Counted from the stretch's first letter, positions 26,332 through 35,751 are shown. The stretch: DNA of 64,000 nucleotides from Amycolatopsis sp. EV170708-02-1 (GCF_022479115.1 NZ_CP092497.1:8246001-8310000), one strand, 5' to 3'. Notes: generated by a model not told the origin, from the sequence alone. Program-made: numbers and translations.

Positions 26332-27570
26332 ATGAACGGCTGGGCGGAACACCAGGGACGCAACGGCACCACACAGACAGGTCGTCACCGGGCGGGCGGC
26401 GCCGAGAGCTGGACACCGCCGGTGCCGCCGAGGCGGCAACGCCCGACCGGGCACGGGCATCACGCGCACCGCGAGTTCGCCCCGCCCTCCACCGGTTCCC
26501 TTCCTTTGCCGCCACCGCGGAACAGGAGGGCGCCGAGCCCCGGCTACGCCCCATCGAGCGGCCACCTGCCGCTCCCCCAGCCCGCTCGCGAGATACCCGT
26601 AGAGCACCCAGCACGCCCTGCCCGCGTCGAGGTCTCGTTGACCGAACCCGCCTTGTCCCCCGTCGAGGAGCGGCGCGCCAAGGCCGTCCAGCGCACGAAG
26701 GTGACGCTGACCGCCCCTTCCCCCCGCCGCCCCGAGCCCGCGGAGATCGACGACAGCGACGTCCGTGTCTACGTCGCCCCGCCCGTCGACGGCCTGAGCA
26801 CCTTCGACCTCGGCTCGGTGCCCGCCTCGGTGACCCCGCCCAAGACCTGGCGCAAGGCCGCCTGGTTCGCGGCGGCGGCGTCCGCGCTGGTCGTGGTCGG
26901 CCTGCTCTTCGCCGGTTCGTTCCTGGTCGGCAAGCCGCTCCCGGAGCAGCAGAGCCAAGGCGGCTGGCCCGGATACCGCGGCGGAAGCCCGCTGACCCAG
27001 GACGGTCTCGCCGGCCATCCGGCCACCCCGCCGCAGGGCGGTGCGGCGGGCAACCCGTCCGAATCCGAGACCGATTCCTCCACCAGGGACGACCGCAGTT
27101 CCAGCAATTCCGGCACCTCGTCGGACAGTGACAGCACCGGGACCGGCTCGTCGCAGCCCGACTCGGGCGGCCCGGTCACGTCCGGCCCCGCGCCGTCGTC
27201 GAGCCACCGGCCGCAGAAGCCGCCGGTCGTGCCCGCCGACCGCACCACGACGACCTCCCCCTGGTACGCGCAGCAGCCGGACGCGCAGGCGATGGGCGAC
27301 AACACCGAGATCTTCCTCAACTCCGTCACCACCGACCCCCAAGAGGCGTCCTCGGTGACCTCCGGCAGCCTGGGTGAACAAGGTGCTCAGGGCCTTCGTG
27401 AGCGCTACGCCGACGTCGCCTACTTCGAGGTGAAGAAGGTCAGCATCGACCAGCGCCGGGGCGTCACGGTCAACACCGTCGAAGTCACCCACAAAGACGG
27501 CACGAAGACCATGGAGCAGCGCACGTTCACCTTCGGTGACGACGAGAAGATCATCGACGACGGCATGTAG
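26332..27570 (+). CDS. Single-pass membrane protein with long disordered regions
   Basis: 412-aa protein. Residues 1-175 are cytoplasmic, Pro-, Arg- and His-rich and probably disordered. One transmembrane helix follows at about 182-205 (AAWFAAAASALVVVGLLFAG). Outside, residues 210-310 are Ser-, Thr- and Pro-rich with many DSDSTGTGS-like stretches. A small folded domain of about 90 residues ends the protein (ERYADVAYFEVKKVSIDQRRGVTVNTVEVTHKDG...), resembling an NTF2-like or beta-sandwich sensor domain. I do not recognise a family. It precedes a similar anchored protein and two kinases, and may share their envelope role. Confidence 0.78.
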   Translation: MNGWAEHQGRNGTTQTGRHRAGGAESWTPPVPPRRQRPTGHGHHAHREFAPPSTGSLPLPPPRNRRAPSPGYAPSSGHLPLPQPAREIPVEHPARPARVEVSLTEPALSPVEERRAKAVQRTKVTLTAPSPRRPEPAEIDDSDVRVYVAPPVDGLSTFDLGSVPASVTPPKTWRKAAWFAAAASALVVVGLLFAGSFLVGKPLPEQQSQGGWPGYRGGSPLTQDGLAGHPATPPQGGAAGNPSESETDSSTRDDRSSSNSGTSSDSDSTGTGSSQPDSGGPVTSGPAPSSSHRPQKPPVVPADRTTTTSPWYAQQPDAQAMGDNTEIFLNSVTTDPQEASSVTSGSLGEQGAQGLRERYADVAYFEVKKVSIDQRRGVTVNTVEVTHKDGTKTMEQRTFTFGDDEKIIDDGM

Positions 27571-27571
27571 G

Positions 27572-27615
27572 GCACCACGCACGTGCAAGTGTCCAGTTCC
27601 TCTGCACGTGCGGTG
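27572..27615 (+). terminator. Terminator-like hairpin
   Basis: GCACCACGCACGTGCA (27572-27587) pairs with TGCACGTGCGGTGC (27602-27615), with a 2-base bulge and a 14-base loop, immediately after the stop of the gene at 26332. Confidence 0.6.
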
Positions 27616-27825
27616 CGTTGAGCGGTCATCCCTGGTCCGGGTGGGTGACCTAAGCTGCCGTTCGTCGTATCGCGACGGCATTCCGGCGATAGAGCCTGGC
27701 CGTGCACCGTCCGCACAGGGTTACCTGACGACTGCAGGGTCCGCACCGTTCAGAAGACGGCCGCGCGGACCAAAGGCATCGGCCGAACGGCCCAGTGCCT
27801 GCCCCGGACCAGAGCGAGGAATTTC

Positions 27826-28671
27826 GTGCTTGATCGACAGCGCATACGGCGTGAGGACGCCGTACGTGTCGAGGACGTCATCCCGGAAGAGATCCTGAAC
27901 GACACCCGCGTCGACCGCGAGTATCTCGAGCAGGTCTTCCGCGAGCCGCAGAAGTTCGTACCCGCGCGCACCCGTGAAGAGCCCGCGCCGCGGCCCGAGC
28001 CGGAGGAAGACGAGCCGGAAAGCCGCACCGCCCGGCGGGCCAAACTGGCCGGGCTGGTCGCCGCCGGACTGCTGGTCGCGGGCGCCGTCGTCACCGCGGG
28101 CGTGCTCGCGGGCACCGAGCGGGAGGGCACGGTGCCGGGCGCCGCCGCACCCGAGACGATGAGCGGAGCCGCCGCGCTCGGCGGGCTCGCCGTCCCGGAC
28201 TCCACCGAGCCGCAGCGGAAGCAGGAGACGCCGACGACGTCGGACACCAGCACGAAGGCCCAGCCTTCTTCGGGCACCGGTTCGGGCTCGCTCCCCCGGC
28301 AGAGTTCCTCGTCCGGCGGCACCGCTTCGCAGCCGGTCTCCAAACCGGCCGCGGTCAGCACGGTCGAGGACAAGATCGACGCGGTCCGGAAGTTCTACCA
28401 GACCGTCGACGCCGATCCCGGCGGCGCGATGTCGCTGATCACGCCGGTGCTGGCCGAATCCGAAGCGGGCAGGCTGATCGAGGCCTGGAGCGCGATGGAC
28501 GCCATCCAGATCCAGGACATCCGCGAACAGGCCGACGGCACCATCCTCGCCGTGGTGACCATGCGCAACCCGGAGGGCGGCCTGCTCCGGGTCACCCAGG
28601 TACTGGAATTCGCCGACGAGACGACCGGCCTGATCACCGACGCGCGGCTGCTGTCCGCGCAGCACATGTGA
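27826..28671 (+). CDS. Single-pass membrane protein with extracellular domain
   Basis: 281-aa protein starting at a GTG (MLDRQRIRREDAVRVEDVIP) with AGGA 5 bases upstream. The cytoplasmic part is charged (residues 1-75). One transmembrane helix lies near 78-100 (LAGLVAAGLLVAGAVVTAGVL). A Ser-, Thr- and Gln-rich spacer (130-185) leads to an external domain of about 95 residues (VEDKIDAVRKFYQTVDADPGG...), whose pattern of a helix with paired strands resembles an NTF2-like fold. The topology mirrors the protein at 26332. Function is unknown. Confidence 0.78.
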   Translation: MLDRQRIRREDAVRVEDVIPEEILNDTRVDREYLEQVFREPQKFVPARTREEPAPRPEPEEDEPESRTARRAKLAGLVAAGLLVAGAVVTAGVLAGTEREGTVPGAAAPETMSGAAALGGLAVPDSTEPQRKQETPTTSDTSTKAQPSSGTGSGSLPRQSSSSGGTASQPVSKPAAVSTVEDKIDAVRKFYQTVDADPGGAMSLITPVLAESEAGRLIEAWSAMDAIQIQDIREQADGTILAVVTMRNPEGGLLRVTQVLEFADETTGLITDARLLSAQHM

Positions 28672-28890
28672 CGGACACCCCGCGTGTAACAGCCCTCCAC
28701 CCAGGGCGATCAGAGTGTGCCGCGTGTGTGTGCGCAGAGTGAGCGCCTAGCCTTGTCACGAGTCGGTCTCGGAAAAGCCGGCACACAGACCACTACATGT
28801 GCATACGCTCCAACGCTGTGGCGTGCTGAAGGCCGCACCGCGTGCGCGGACGACTCCGCGACGTGAAGACGGAGCCCAAAGGGAGGTCGC

Positions 28891-30506
28891 GTGAGCGACG
28901 AGGGTCGCCTGGTCGCCGGTCGATATCGCATCGCCGGGCGGATCGGCACGGGCGCGATGGGGGCCGTGTGGCAAGCGCACGACGAGGTACTCGGCCGCAC
29001 GGTGGCGATCAAGCAATTGCTGCTGCAACCAGGTCTTGAGGCTCACGACGCCGAAGACGCCCGCCAGCGCACGATGCGCGAAGGACGGATCGCCGCGAGA
29101 CTGCACCACCCGAACGCCATCTCGGTGTTCGACGTCGTCACCGACGACAACGGCCAGCCGTGCCTGATCATGGAGTACCTGAACTCCACGAGCCTCGCCC
29201 AGGTGCTGCAGGAGGAGCGGACGCTGCCGCCGACGGAGGTCGCGCGGATCGGCGCGCAGGTCGCGGCGGCGCTGACCGAGGCGCACGCGGTCGGCATCGT
29301 GCACCGCGACATCAAGCCCGGCAACATCCTGCTGGCGCCCAACGGCACCGTGAAGATCACCGACTTCGGCATCTCGCGGGCCAAGGACGACGTCACGGTC
29401 ACGAAAACCGGGATGATCGCCGGAACCCCCGCCTATCTGGCGCCCGAGGTGGCCATCGGCGGCGACCCCGGCCCGGAGTCGGACGTCTTCTCGCTCGGCT
29501 CGACGCTCTACGCCGCTTGCGAAGGCCAGCCGCCGTTCGGCCTCAGCGAGAACACGCTGAGCCTCCTGCACGCGGTCGCGGCCGGGCAGATCATCCCGCC
29601 GCGCCAGTCCGGCCCGCTCGCCAGCGTGCTGGCCGTGCTGCTGCACCCGGAGGTGCGGCACCGGCCCACCGCCGAAGAGTGCGAAGAGCTTCTCGCCGCC
29701 GTCGCGCGGGGTGAAACGCCGCTGGGCGGCCCCGCCGACGACACCGTGCTCGCCGCGCCCATCGCGGGTGCGCTCGTCGGCGGCGGCGTGACCCAGGCGC
29801 TCGACAGCGAGGCCGCCGGGCACTCGGGTTCGCTCCTCGACGATCAGGCCGCGGCCGGTTCGTACTACGACGACGAGGACGACTACCACCAGCCGCCCGC
29901 GTCGGGATACCCGGAAGACGACTACGACGGGTACGACAACTACGACGAGACGGCGTTGCTGGCCGAACGCGGCCACCCCGGCGGCGGCCCCGCGCCGACG
30001 CGCGCCGTCCCGATCCCCGCGGGCGACTACGACGACGATCCCTACGACGACGACTACGACGACCCGCCCCGCCGCCGCCCACCCGCGCGCAGACCAGCCC
30101 GGTGGACGAGGACGACGAGAAGCCGGGCGCGTGGAAGAAGCCCGCGATCATCGGCGGGGTCGTGGTCGTGGCGCTGGCCGCGCTGGGCTTCTGGCTGCTG
30201 ACCCCGAACAACCCGGAGACGCCCGCGCAGGTGGGGAACTCGTCTCCGAAGCCGACTCCTTCGGCGACGTCTTCGGCTCCGGAGACGACGGAAACGCCGA
30301 CGGAGACGCAGTCGGCCGAGCCGCCCAAGGAGACGACTTCGTCGAAGAAGACGTCGACCAAGGCGAGCCAGACGGATGAGCCGGATCGGCCGACCAGCTC
30401 GAAGCAGACACCGACCAAAACGACGCCGACGAAGACAACGACCCCGACCACACCGACGACTCCGACCAACACGGAGACACCGACATCGACCCCGGCTGGC
30501 ACATGA
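28891..30506 (+). CDS. Transmembrane Ser/Thr protein kinase, frameshifted near 30078
   Basis: PknB-type eukaryotic-like kinase. The kinase domain (residues about 12-275) has GTGAMGAVW, VAIKQLL, HRDIKPGNILL, ITDFGISR and YLAPEV, all catalytic residues intact. A Tyr-Asp-rich juxtamembrane linker follows (ending DPYDDDYDDPP). The raw frame then breaks before the membrane helix. The continuation (SPVDEDDEKPGAWKKPAIIGG, helix WVVVALAALGFWLL-like near 30150, and a Thr-Pro-rich external tail to 30506) is in the next frame. Adding one C to the CCC at 30078-30080 joins them into 538 aa. No PASTA repeats. The start is a GTG with GGGAGG. Confidence 0.88.
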
Positions 30507-30519
30507 TCCGAGGCTGCAA

Positions 30520-31563
30520 TTGAGTTCTGAAGGTTCCATCGTCGGTGGCCGATACCGCCTGGACCAGCCCATCGGGCGGGGCCGGGCGGGCATCGTGTGG
30601 CTGGCGTTCGACACCCGTCTGCTGCGCACGGTCGCGATGAAGCGCATGTATCTGCCCGTCGGCCTGCCGCCGGACCGGGCGGAGCAGGCGAAGGCCGTCG
30701 TCGTCCAAGAGGGCAAGGACGCGGCCAAGTTCGAGCACGCCACCGCCATCAAGGTGTACGACGTGCTGCCCGACGGGCCGGACGTGTGGCTGGTGATGGA
30801 GTACATCCCGTCCCGCGGGATGGCGACCTTCCTCGCCGAGCACGGCAGGCTGACCGCGGAACAGGCCGCCGGGCTGGGCATCGTGCTCGGCCGCGCGCTG
30901 GCCGCGATGCACGAGGCCGGGGTGGTGCACCGGACGGTCGAGCCGGGCACGGTCCTGCTGGCCGACGACGGCGGCGTGAAGCTCACCGACATCGGCATCA
31001 CCGGTGGCGGCGCGAGCCCCGCGTACCGGGCGCCCGAGGTGGCGCGCGGTGAACCGGCGACTTCGGCGTCCGACGTGTTCTCGCTGGGCGCGACGCTGTA
31101 CACGGCCGTCGAGGGGGTGCCGCCGTTCGGTGAGGACGGCGAGTCCTCGGAACGGCCGCCGCAGACCGCCGGGCCGCTGGCCGGCGCGCTGCGCAAGATG
31201 CTGCGGGCGGAGCCGGACGCGCGGCCGACGATGGCCGACACGGTGCGCTCCCTGAACGCGATCACCGAGGGGCGGCAGACGGCGTTCATCCCGCCGACCG
31301 CCCCCGCGATGCCGACGGTCCCGGCCTCGATGCCGATCCCGACGCAGCAGCCGATGCAGCAGCCGGTTCCGCAGTTCCCCCAGCACCAGCCGCAGCAGTA
31401 TCAGCCGCCGCAGCCGCAGTACGCGCCGCCGACGCAGCAGTACGCTCCCGCCGCGCCGGCGGCCGCGAAATCGCCGGACACCCGGAAGTGGCTGATCACG
31501 GCGGGCGCCGTGATCGCCGCGATCCTCATCGGTGTGCTGTTCGCCGAGCTGTTCCTGATCTAG
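30520..31563 (+). CDS. Transmembrane pseudokinase paired with the upstream kinase
   Basis: 347-aa kinase-fold protein from a TTG (SD GAGG) 13 bases after the previous gene. The glycine loop is GRGRAG and the VAMK lysine is kept. However, the catalytic loop reads HRTVEPGTV where active kinases have HRDxKPxN: both the catalytic Asp and the metal-binding Asn are replaced by Thr. DFG is DIG. ATP may still bind, but phosphotransfer is unlikely. The C-terminus is a Gln-Pro-rich linker and one membrane helix at 325-345. It may act as a scaffold or allosteric partner of the neighbour. The stop overlaps that of the convergent hydrolase. Confidence 0.85.
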   Translation: MSSEGSIVGGRYRLDQPIGRGRAGIVWLAFDTRLLRTVAMKRMYLPVGLPPDRAEQAKAVVVQEGKDAAKFEHATAIKVYDVLPDGPDVWLVMEYIPSRGMATFLAEHGRLTAEQAAGLGIVLGRALAAMHEAGVVHRTVEPGTVLLADDGGVKLTDIGITGGGASPAYRAPEVARGEPATSASDVFSLGATLYTAVEGVPPFGEDGESSERPPQTAGPLAGALRKMLRAEPDARPTMADTVRSLNAITEGRQTAFIPPTAPAMPTVPASMPIPTQQPMQQPVPQFPQHQPQQYQPPQPQYAPPTQQYAPAAPAAAKSPDTRKWLITAGAVIAAILIGVLFAELFLI

Positions 31564-32228
31564 AGCCGCTCGAGGACCAGCGTCGCCAGTTCGACGGGGC
31601 GGCTGAGGTACGGGCTGTGGCTCGCCCGCCAGGTCACCGTCGTCTCGCAGCGGTCAGCGAAGTGGGCGACCATTTCCGGGACGAGCGCCCGGTCTTCGGT
31701 GCAGGTGATGTACGTGGTCGGGGTGTCCTTCCACGCCGCCCCTTCCGGCGACTCGTCGAAGATCGTGACGGGCTCGGGACGCAGCAGGGCCATGGCGCGC
31801 TCGGCGACGGCGTCCGTGCAGTCGGCGTACATGGCCTCGCGGACGGCGGCGAGGTCGAGATGGGTCCAGCCTTCGTCGTCGAAGATCAAGGGCAGCTGCT
31901 GGGGTTCGCGGCCGGTTTCCTCTCTGGTCCGCTCGATCCAGTACTGCGCGGTTTCACCCGGCTCGCTGACGATCGCGGCCAGGTAGATCAGGTGCGCCGC
32001 GCCCTGGAGGCCGCTGGCGGTCAGGCCGCCGAAGGAGTGCCCGAGCACGACCGGTGGCTCGGCCGCCTTGTCGACGATTTCCTGGACGGTCCGGGTGGTT
32101 TCGGCGATCGGGCGCGCGCCGAGGTCGGGGACGGTGACTTCGACGCCTTCCCGGCGCAGGCGTCCGACGACGTCGTCGAAATGGGCGGGCTGGTGCCAAG
32201 AGCCGTGCAGGACGATCAGGGGACGCAC
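31560..32228 (-). CDS. Alpha/beta hydrolase
   Basis: 222-aa cytoplasmic hydrolase. It begins MRPLIVLHGSWHQPAHFDDV, with the oxyanion HG, and has the nucleophile elbow GHSFGG near residues 63-68. The late Asp (CTEDRALVP) and His (WRASHSPYLSRP) complete the triad. It resembles the salicylate/methyl-ester esterase and haloperoxidase-like group; the substrate is unknown. The start is a GTG with AAGGACTTCC upstream. Its last bases overlap the pseudokinase stop on the other strand. Confidence 0.88.
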   Translation of the reverse strand: MRPLIVLHGSWHQPAHFDDVVGRLRREGVEVTVPDLGARPIAETTRTVQEIVDKAAEPPVVLGHSFGGLTASGLQGAAHLIYLAAIVSEPGETAQYWIERTREETGREPQQLPLIFDDEGWTHLDLAAVREAMYADCTDAVAERAMALLRPEPVTIFDESPEGAAWKDTPTTYITCTEDRALVPEMVAHFADRCETTVTWRASHSPYLSRPVELATLVLERL

Positions 32229-32298
32229 GGAAGTCCTTTCGCCGGCGGGAATGTGGCTTCCCTGCCAGGTTGTCGACCGCCGGCGCGGCTGATCAAGC

Positions 32299-33231
32299 TC
32301 AGCCGGTTTTCGTGCCCACTCGGCCAGTCCCGCTTACCTGTCCGGCCCCTTCGCGGATCGCGCCGAGGAACCGGCGCACCGCGGGGTGTTCCCTGGCGTG
32401 CGCGGCGACGGCGGCGTGGATGGACCGCACCGGATCCGGGCGGCGGACCTTGCGGATGGCGACGCCGGGATGCGGCGCGCCGAGGCCGAGTTCCGGGATC
32501 AGCGCGACACCGAGCCCGGCGGCCACGAACCCTTGTGCCGTCTGGTAATCCTCGGATTCGACGACATGGTTCGGGGCGAATCCGGCCGCGCCGCAGGCGT
32601 CGAGCAGGATGTCGCGGCAGGCGCCCGGAAGGCCGTCGACGCCGACCCACGGATCTTCCGCGAGCTCGCCGAGATCGAGCACGCGTTTGCGGGCGAGCCG
32701 GTGGTTCTTCGGCAGGATCGCGCGGTACGGGTCGTCGAGGAGGTGGATGTACTCGACGCCTTTGATCCGGGGAGTGCTGCTGGGGAGCACGATCATCGCG
32801 ACGTCGGCCTTGCCCGACTCGATCTCGGGCAACGAATCGTCGGGCTCGACCAGTTTCAGGTCGAGGCGGACGCCAGGGAAGTCGCGGCGCAGCGCGGCGA
32901 CGGCCAAAGGCACCAGCGAGGCGCCGGCCGTGGCGAAATAGCGGATCGCGAGCCTGCCCGTGCGGCCTTCCTTGAGTTCGGTGAGCGCGGCTTCGGCCTT
33001 GGCGAGCTGTGTGCTCAGCGTTTCCGCGTGTTCGGACAGCAGCGAACCGGCGGGCGTCGGGCGCACGCCGCGGCCGACGCGTTCGAGCAGTTCGACGCCG
33101 GCTTCCCTTTCCAGGGTGGACAATTGCTGGCTGATCGCGGAAGGTGTGTAGCCGAGATTCCGGGCGGCGGCGGTGATCGAACCACTGCTGATCACGGCTC
33201 GGAGGACCTGCATGCGGCGGACGTCCAGCAT
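32299..33231 (-). CDS. LysR-family transcriptional regulator
   Basis: 310-aa regulator. The N-terminal winged helix-turn-helix (MLDVRRMQVLRAVISSGSIT, then SAISQQLSTLEREAGVELLER) is typical, as is the substrate-binding domain from about residue 90 (TGRLAIRYFATAGASLVP...). It is divergent from the EamA transporter gene at 33334, with a 102-base gap that contains TTCTTAAGG and CCTTATG; these may be LysR boxes. LysR/EamA pairs usually mean that the regulator controls the exporter in response to its substrate. The ligand is unknown. Confidence 0.92.
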   Translation of the reverse strand: MLDVRRMQVLRAVISSGSITAAARNLGYTPSAISQQLSTLEREAGVELLERVGRGVRPTPAGSLLSEHAETLSTQLAKAEAALTELKEGRTGRLAIRYFATAGASLVPLAVAALRRDFPGVRLDLKLVEPDDSLPEIESGKADVAMIVLPSSTPRIKGVEYIHLLDDPYRAILPKNHRLARKRVLDLGELAEDPWVGVDGLPGACRDILLDACGAAGFAPNHVVESEDYQTAQGFVAAGLGVALIPELGLGAPHPGVAIRKVRRPDPVRSIHAAVAAHAREHPAVRRFLGAIREGAGQVSGTGRVGTKTG

Positions 33232-33333
33232 GCCCCGATCGTACAGTTCTTCTTAAGGCTCCCTGCAGTTATTTTCGCTTGTCCTTATGCGTCGGCCCCG
33301 CGAAGCTGGGCCAGGCACTTAAGGAGGACTGGG

Positions 33334-34275
33334 GTGGGCGAGACGAAGACCCTGCTGCGGATCGGCGCGCTGGCGCTCATGTGGGGATCGAGTTTCTTCT
33401 GGATCAAACTGGGGCTCGGCGCGTTCACGCCGGTGCAGCTGGTGCTGGCGCGGGTGGCGCTCGGCGCGGCGGTGCTGATCGGGCTCTGCTATCTCGGCCG
33501 GGACAGGCTGCCGTCGGGACGGCGGATCTGGGGACACCTGGCCGTCGCGGCGTTCTTCCACAACGCGTTGCCGTTCCTGCTGTTCGCGTGGGGTGAGCTG
33601 ACCGTCGATTCGGGGATCACCGGCGTGCTGAACTCGACGACGCCGCTGTGGGTGCTGCTGGCCGCTCCGATGATGGGCGCGCGGACGAAGATGACCGCGG
33701 TGCGGGTCACCGGGCTCGTCGTCGGGCTCGCGGGAATCCTCCTGATCTTCGCGCCCTGGGAGGCCTCCGGCCTGCTGAGCTGGGGCGCGCTGGCGTGCCT
33801 CGCGGCGGCGGCGAGCTACGGTTTCGCGTTCGTCTACGAGGGCAAGTACCTCACCGGCACCGGCGACTCGCCGATGTCGCTGGCCGGCGGGCAGATGCTG
33901 CTGGCGACCGGGTTCCTGGTGCTCGCGATGCCGATGGGCGGTTTCGAACCGGTGCACCTGAGCGCCGGCGCGGTCATCGCGGTGGTGATCCTCGGGATCG
34001 GGTCGACCGGGATCGCGTTCGCGCTGAACTACCAGCTCCTCGCGAGCGAGGGTGCCGTGGCGGCGTCGATCGTCGGCTACCTGCTGCCGGTGGTCTCGGT
34101 GCTGCTCGGCGCGGTGTTCCTGGGCGAGCCGCTGAACCTGCGGGTGATCGCCGGGATGGTCGTCGTGCTGGGCGGGGTCGCGCTGACCCGGCTCCGCCCG
34201 AGGGAGCAAGGGACCTTTGCTACCACTCCGCAGGTCGAGCGCCCTTTGGCCGCCGCCGATAAGGTCGCGCCATGA
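33334..34275 (+). CDS. EamA/DMT-family transporter
   Basis: 313-aa inner-membrane protein with ten hydrophobic helices in two EamA repeats (LRIGALALMWGSSFFWIKLG; then WGALACLAAAASYGFAFVY). Family members export metabolites or amino acids. The start is a GTG with AAGGAGGAC upstream. The C-terminal residues REQGTFATTP are encoded by a copy of the second repeat family, so the tail was probably acquired when the repeat was inserted. Its TGA overlaps the ATG of the next gene. Confidence 0.9.
   Translation: MGETKTLLRIGALALMWGSSFFWIKLGLGAFTPVQLVLARVALGAAVLIGLCYLGRDRLPSGRRIWGHLAVAAFFHNALPFLLFAWGELTVDSGITGVLNSTTPLWVLLAAPMMGARTKMTAVRVTGLVVGLAGILLIFAPWEASGLLSWGALACLAAAASYGFAFVYEGKYLTGTGDSPMSLAGGQMLLATGFLVLAMPMGGFEPVHLSAGAVIAVVILGIGSTGIAFALNYQLLASEGAVAASIVGYLLPVVSVLLGAVFLGEPLNLRVIAGMVVVLGGVALTRLRPREQGTFATTPQVERPLAAADKVAP
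34202..34223. repeat. Second repeat family copy inside the EamA 3' coding end
   Basis: Inverted copy of the sequence found at 25498 and 25539. It is translated as the last residues of the transporter (EQGTFAT). Confidence 0.75.
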
Positions 34276-34616
34276 CGGACACGACGACGCTGTGGCGTCC
34301 CACCGGCCCCGTCGAGCTCGACCTCGTCCGCGAGTCGGGCTGGCGCGAGTGGCCGCCGAGACTGCCGGAGCAGCCGATCTTCTACCCCGTGCTGAACGAG
34401 GACTACGCGATCAAGATCGCCCGTGACTGGAACGTGCGCCACAGCGGCGCGGGCTTCGTGACGCGGTTCGAGGTCGAGACCGCGTTCGTCGAGCGGTACC
34501 CCGTCCAGCAGGCGGGCGGGAAGACGATCCTGGAGCTCTGGGTCCCGGCCGAGGACCTCGCCGAGTTCAACACGCACATCGTGGGGAAGATCGAGGTCAC
34601 CCACGAATTCCGCTGA
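34272..34616 (+). CDS. Conserved small protein (often called ADP-ribosylation/crystallin J1)
   Basis: 114-aa cytoplasmic protein. I recognise the family from its pattern WRPTGPVELDLV, then LPEQPIFYPVLNEDYAIKIA, then YPVQQAGGKTILELWVPAEDL. Such proteins are usually labelled ADP-ribosylation/crystallin J1, a name with little experimental support. The ATG overlaps the transporter TGA (ATGA), so they are coupled. Its TGA is followed at once by a palindromic repeat (ACCTGCG starts at the final A). Confidence 0.82.
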   Translation: MTDTTTLWRPTGPVELDLVRESGWREWPPRLPEQPIFYPVLNEDYAIKIARDWNVRHSGAGFVTRFEVETAFVERYPVQQAGGKTILELWVPAEDLAEFNTHIVGKIEVTHEFR

Positions 34617-34694
34617 CCTGCGTTTCGCGGGCTAATCGCGATGCGGTGGGGCCTGGGGGCTCGCCGGATCGCGTTTAGCCCGCTAAACGCAGGT
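34616..34694. repeat. Palindromic interspersed repeat, two copies
   Basis: 34616-34643 has an ACCTGCG left arm with TTTCGC and a right arm TAATCGCGAT. 34664-34694 has a GATC left arm and an AGGT right arm. They fill the gap between the convergent genes ending at 34616 and 34702. Confidence 0.9.
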
Positions 34695-34701
34695 CAGGGC
34701 G

Positions 34702-35076
34702 TCAGGGTGCCAGGGCCGCGAGGGTGAGCATGGCGGCGAGAACGATCTCGACCCAGAAGTAGAGCCAGCTCGGATAGAACCGCTCGGGTCGTTCCGCGAA
34801 CCGCGCGACCAGCCGCCCGAAGGCCATCCCGCCGAGCGCGACGGCCACCGCGATCGCGACGCCCCGCTGTATCCCGCCGACGTCGAAAGCCGCGAACCCG
34901 AGCAGCGCCGCGACAGCCACCCCGAAGCCGCCGTAGACGGCCCGCACCTCGGTCCGCGCCGTCGCCGACTCCAGCGAGATGCCGAACGGCCGGATCAGCC
35001 GCTTCGGCGCGGCGAGCCCGAGCAGCCCCATGCCCAGGAAGAACACGGCCACCAGGCCGAGGAGAACAGGCGCCAC
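34702..35076 (-). CDS. DUF4345-type membrane protein
   Basis: 124-aa protein with four hydrophobic helices (about 2-24, 47-68, 71-87 and 104-123) and the motif TEVRAVYGGFGVAVA near residue 42, typical of DUF4345. A GTG start directly follows the response-regulator stop (TAG|GTG), so it is probably cotranscribed with the regulator. Its function is unknown. Confidence 0.85.
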   Translation of the reverse strand: MAPVLLGLVAVFFLGMGLLGLAAPKRLIRPFGISLESATARTEVRAVYGGFGVAVAALLGFAAFDVGGIQRGVAIAVAVALGGMAFGRLVARFAERPERFYPSWLYFWVEIVLAAMLTLAALAP

Positions 35077-35751
35077 CTAGACGAGACGCCGGTCGGAAGC
35101 CCAGCGGGAAAGCTCGTACCGGTTCGAAAGCTGTGTCTTCCGCAGAACGCTCGACACATGGGTCTCGACGGTCTTCACCGAGATGAACAGCTCCGACGCG
35201 ATCTCCTTGTACGCGTACCCGCGCGCGAGCAGCCGCAGCACGTCACGCTCGCGCGGGGTGAGCAGGTCGAGATCCGGGTCGCTGATCGGCGCGGAACCCG
35301 GCCGGTCGGCGAAGGCGTCGAGCACGAACCCGGCCAGCCGCGGTGAGAACACCGCGTCCCCGTCCGAGACCCGCACGACCGCGCGCACGAGCTCTTTCGA
35401 CGAGATCGTCTTCGTGACATACCCCCGCGCCCCCGCGCGGATCACGGCGATCACGTCCTCCGCGGCGTCGGAGACCGACAGCGCGAGGAACACGACGTCC
35501 GGCAGTTCCGGCCGGACCCGGCGCAGCACCTCGGCGCCACCGCCGTCCGGCATGTGCACGTCGAGCAGCACAACCTGCGGTTTGGTCCGGGCGATACCCG
35601 CGACCGCCTCGGCCACCGAGCCCGCCTCACCGACCACGCGGACGTCGTCGGTGATCGAGTCCAGTTCGGTGCGCACGCCCGCGCGGAAGAGCGCGTGGTC
35701 GTCGACGAGGAAGACCTTGACCGGCTCCCGCGTCTGCTGGTTCTCCGTCAC
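35077..35751 (-). CDS. NarL/LuxR-type response regulator
   Basis: 224-aa regulator. The receiver begins KVFLVDDHALFRAG and has the phosphoacceptor context VVLLDVHMPDGGG (Asp near 63) and Lys in YVTKTISS. The output is a LuxR helix-turn-helix (LTPRERDVLRLLARGYAYKE, then SVKTVETHVSSVLRKTQ). The GTG at 35751 has GAGGGAG 5 bases upstream. It pairs with the histidine kinase 40 bases upstream and resembles LiaR-type envelope-stress regulators. It likely controls the PspC genes. Confidence 0.93.
   Translation of the reverse strand: MTENQQTREPVKVFLVDDHALFRAGVRTELDSITDDVRVVGEAGSVAEAVAGIARTKPQVVLLDVHMPDGGGAEVLRRVRPELPDVVFLALSVSDAAEDVIAVIRAGARGYVTKTISSKELVRAVVRVSDGDAVFSPRLAGFVLDAFADRPGSAPISDPDLDLLTPRERDVLRLLARGYAYKEIASELFISVKTVETHVSSVLRKTQLSNRYELSRWASDRRLV

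Noticed and set aside
30102..30506. A separate Thr-Pro-rich membrane protein gene downstream of the kinase
   Set aside because: It lacks a ribosome-binding site and joins the kinase frame perfectly after adding one base, giving the usual kinase-linker-helix-tail layout.
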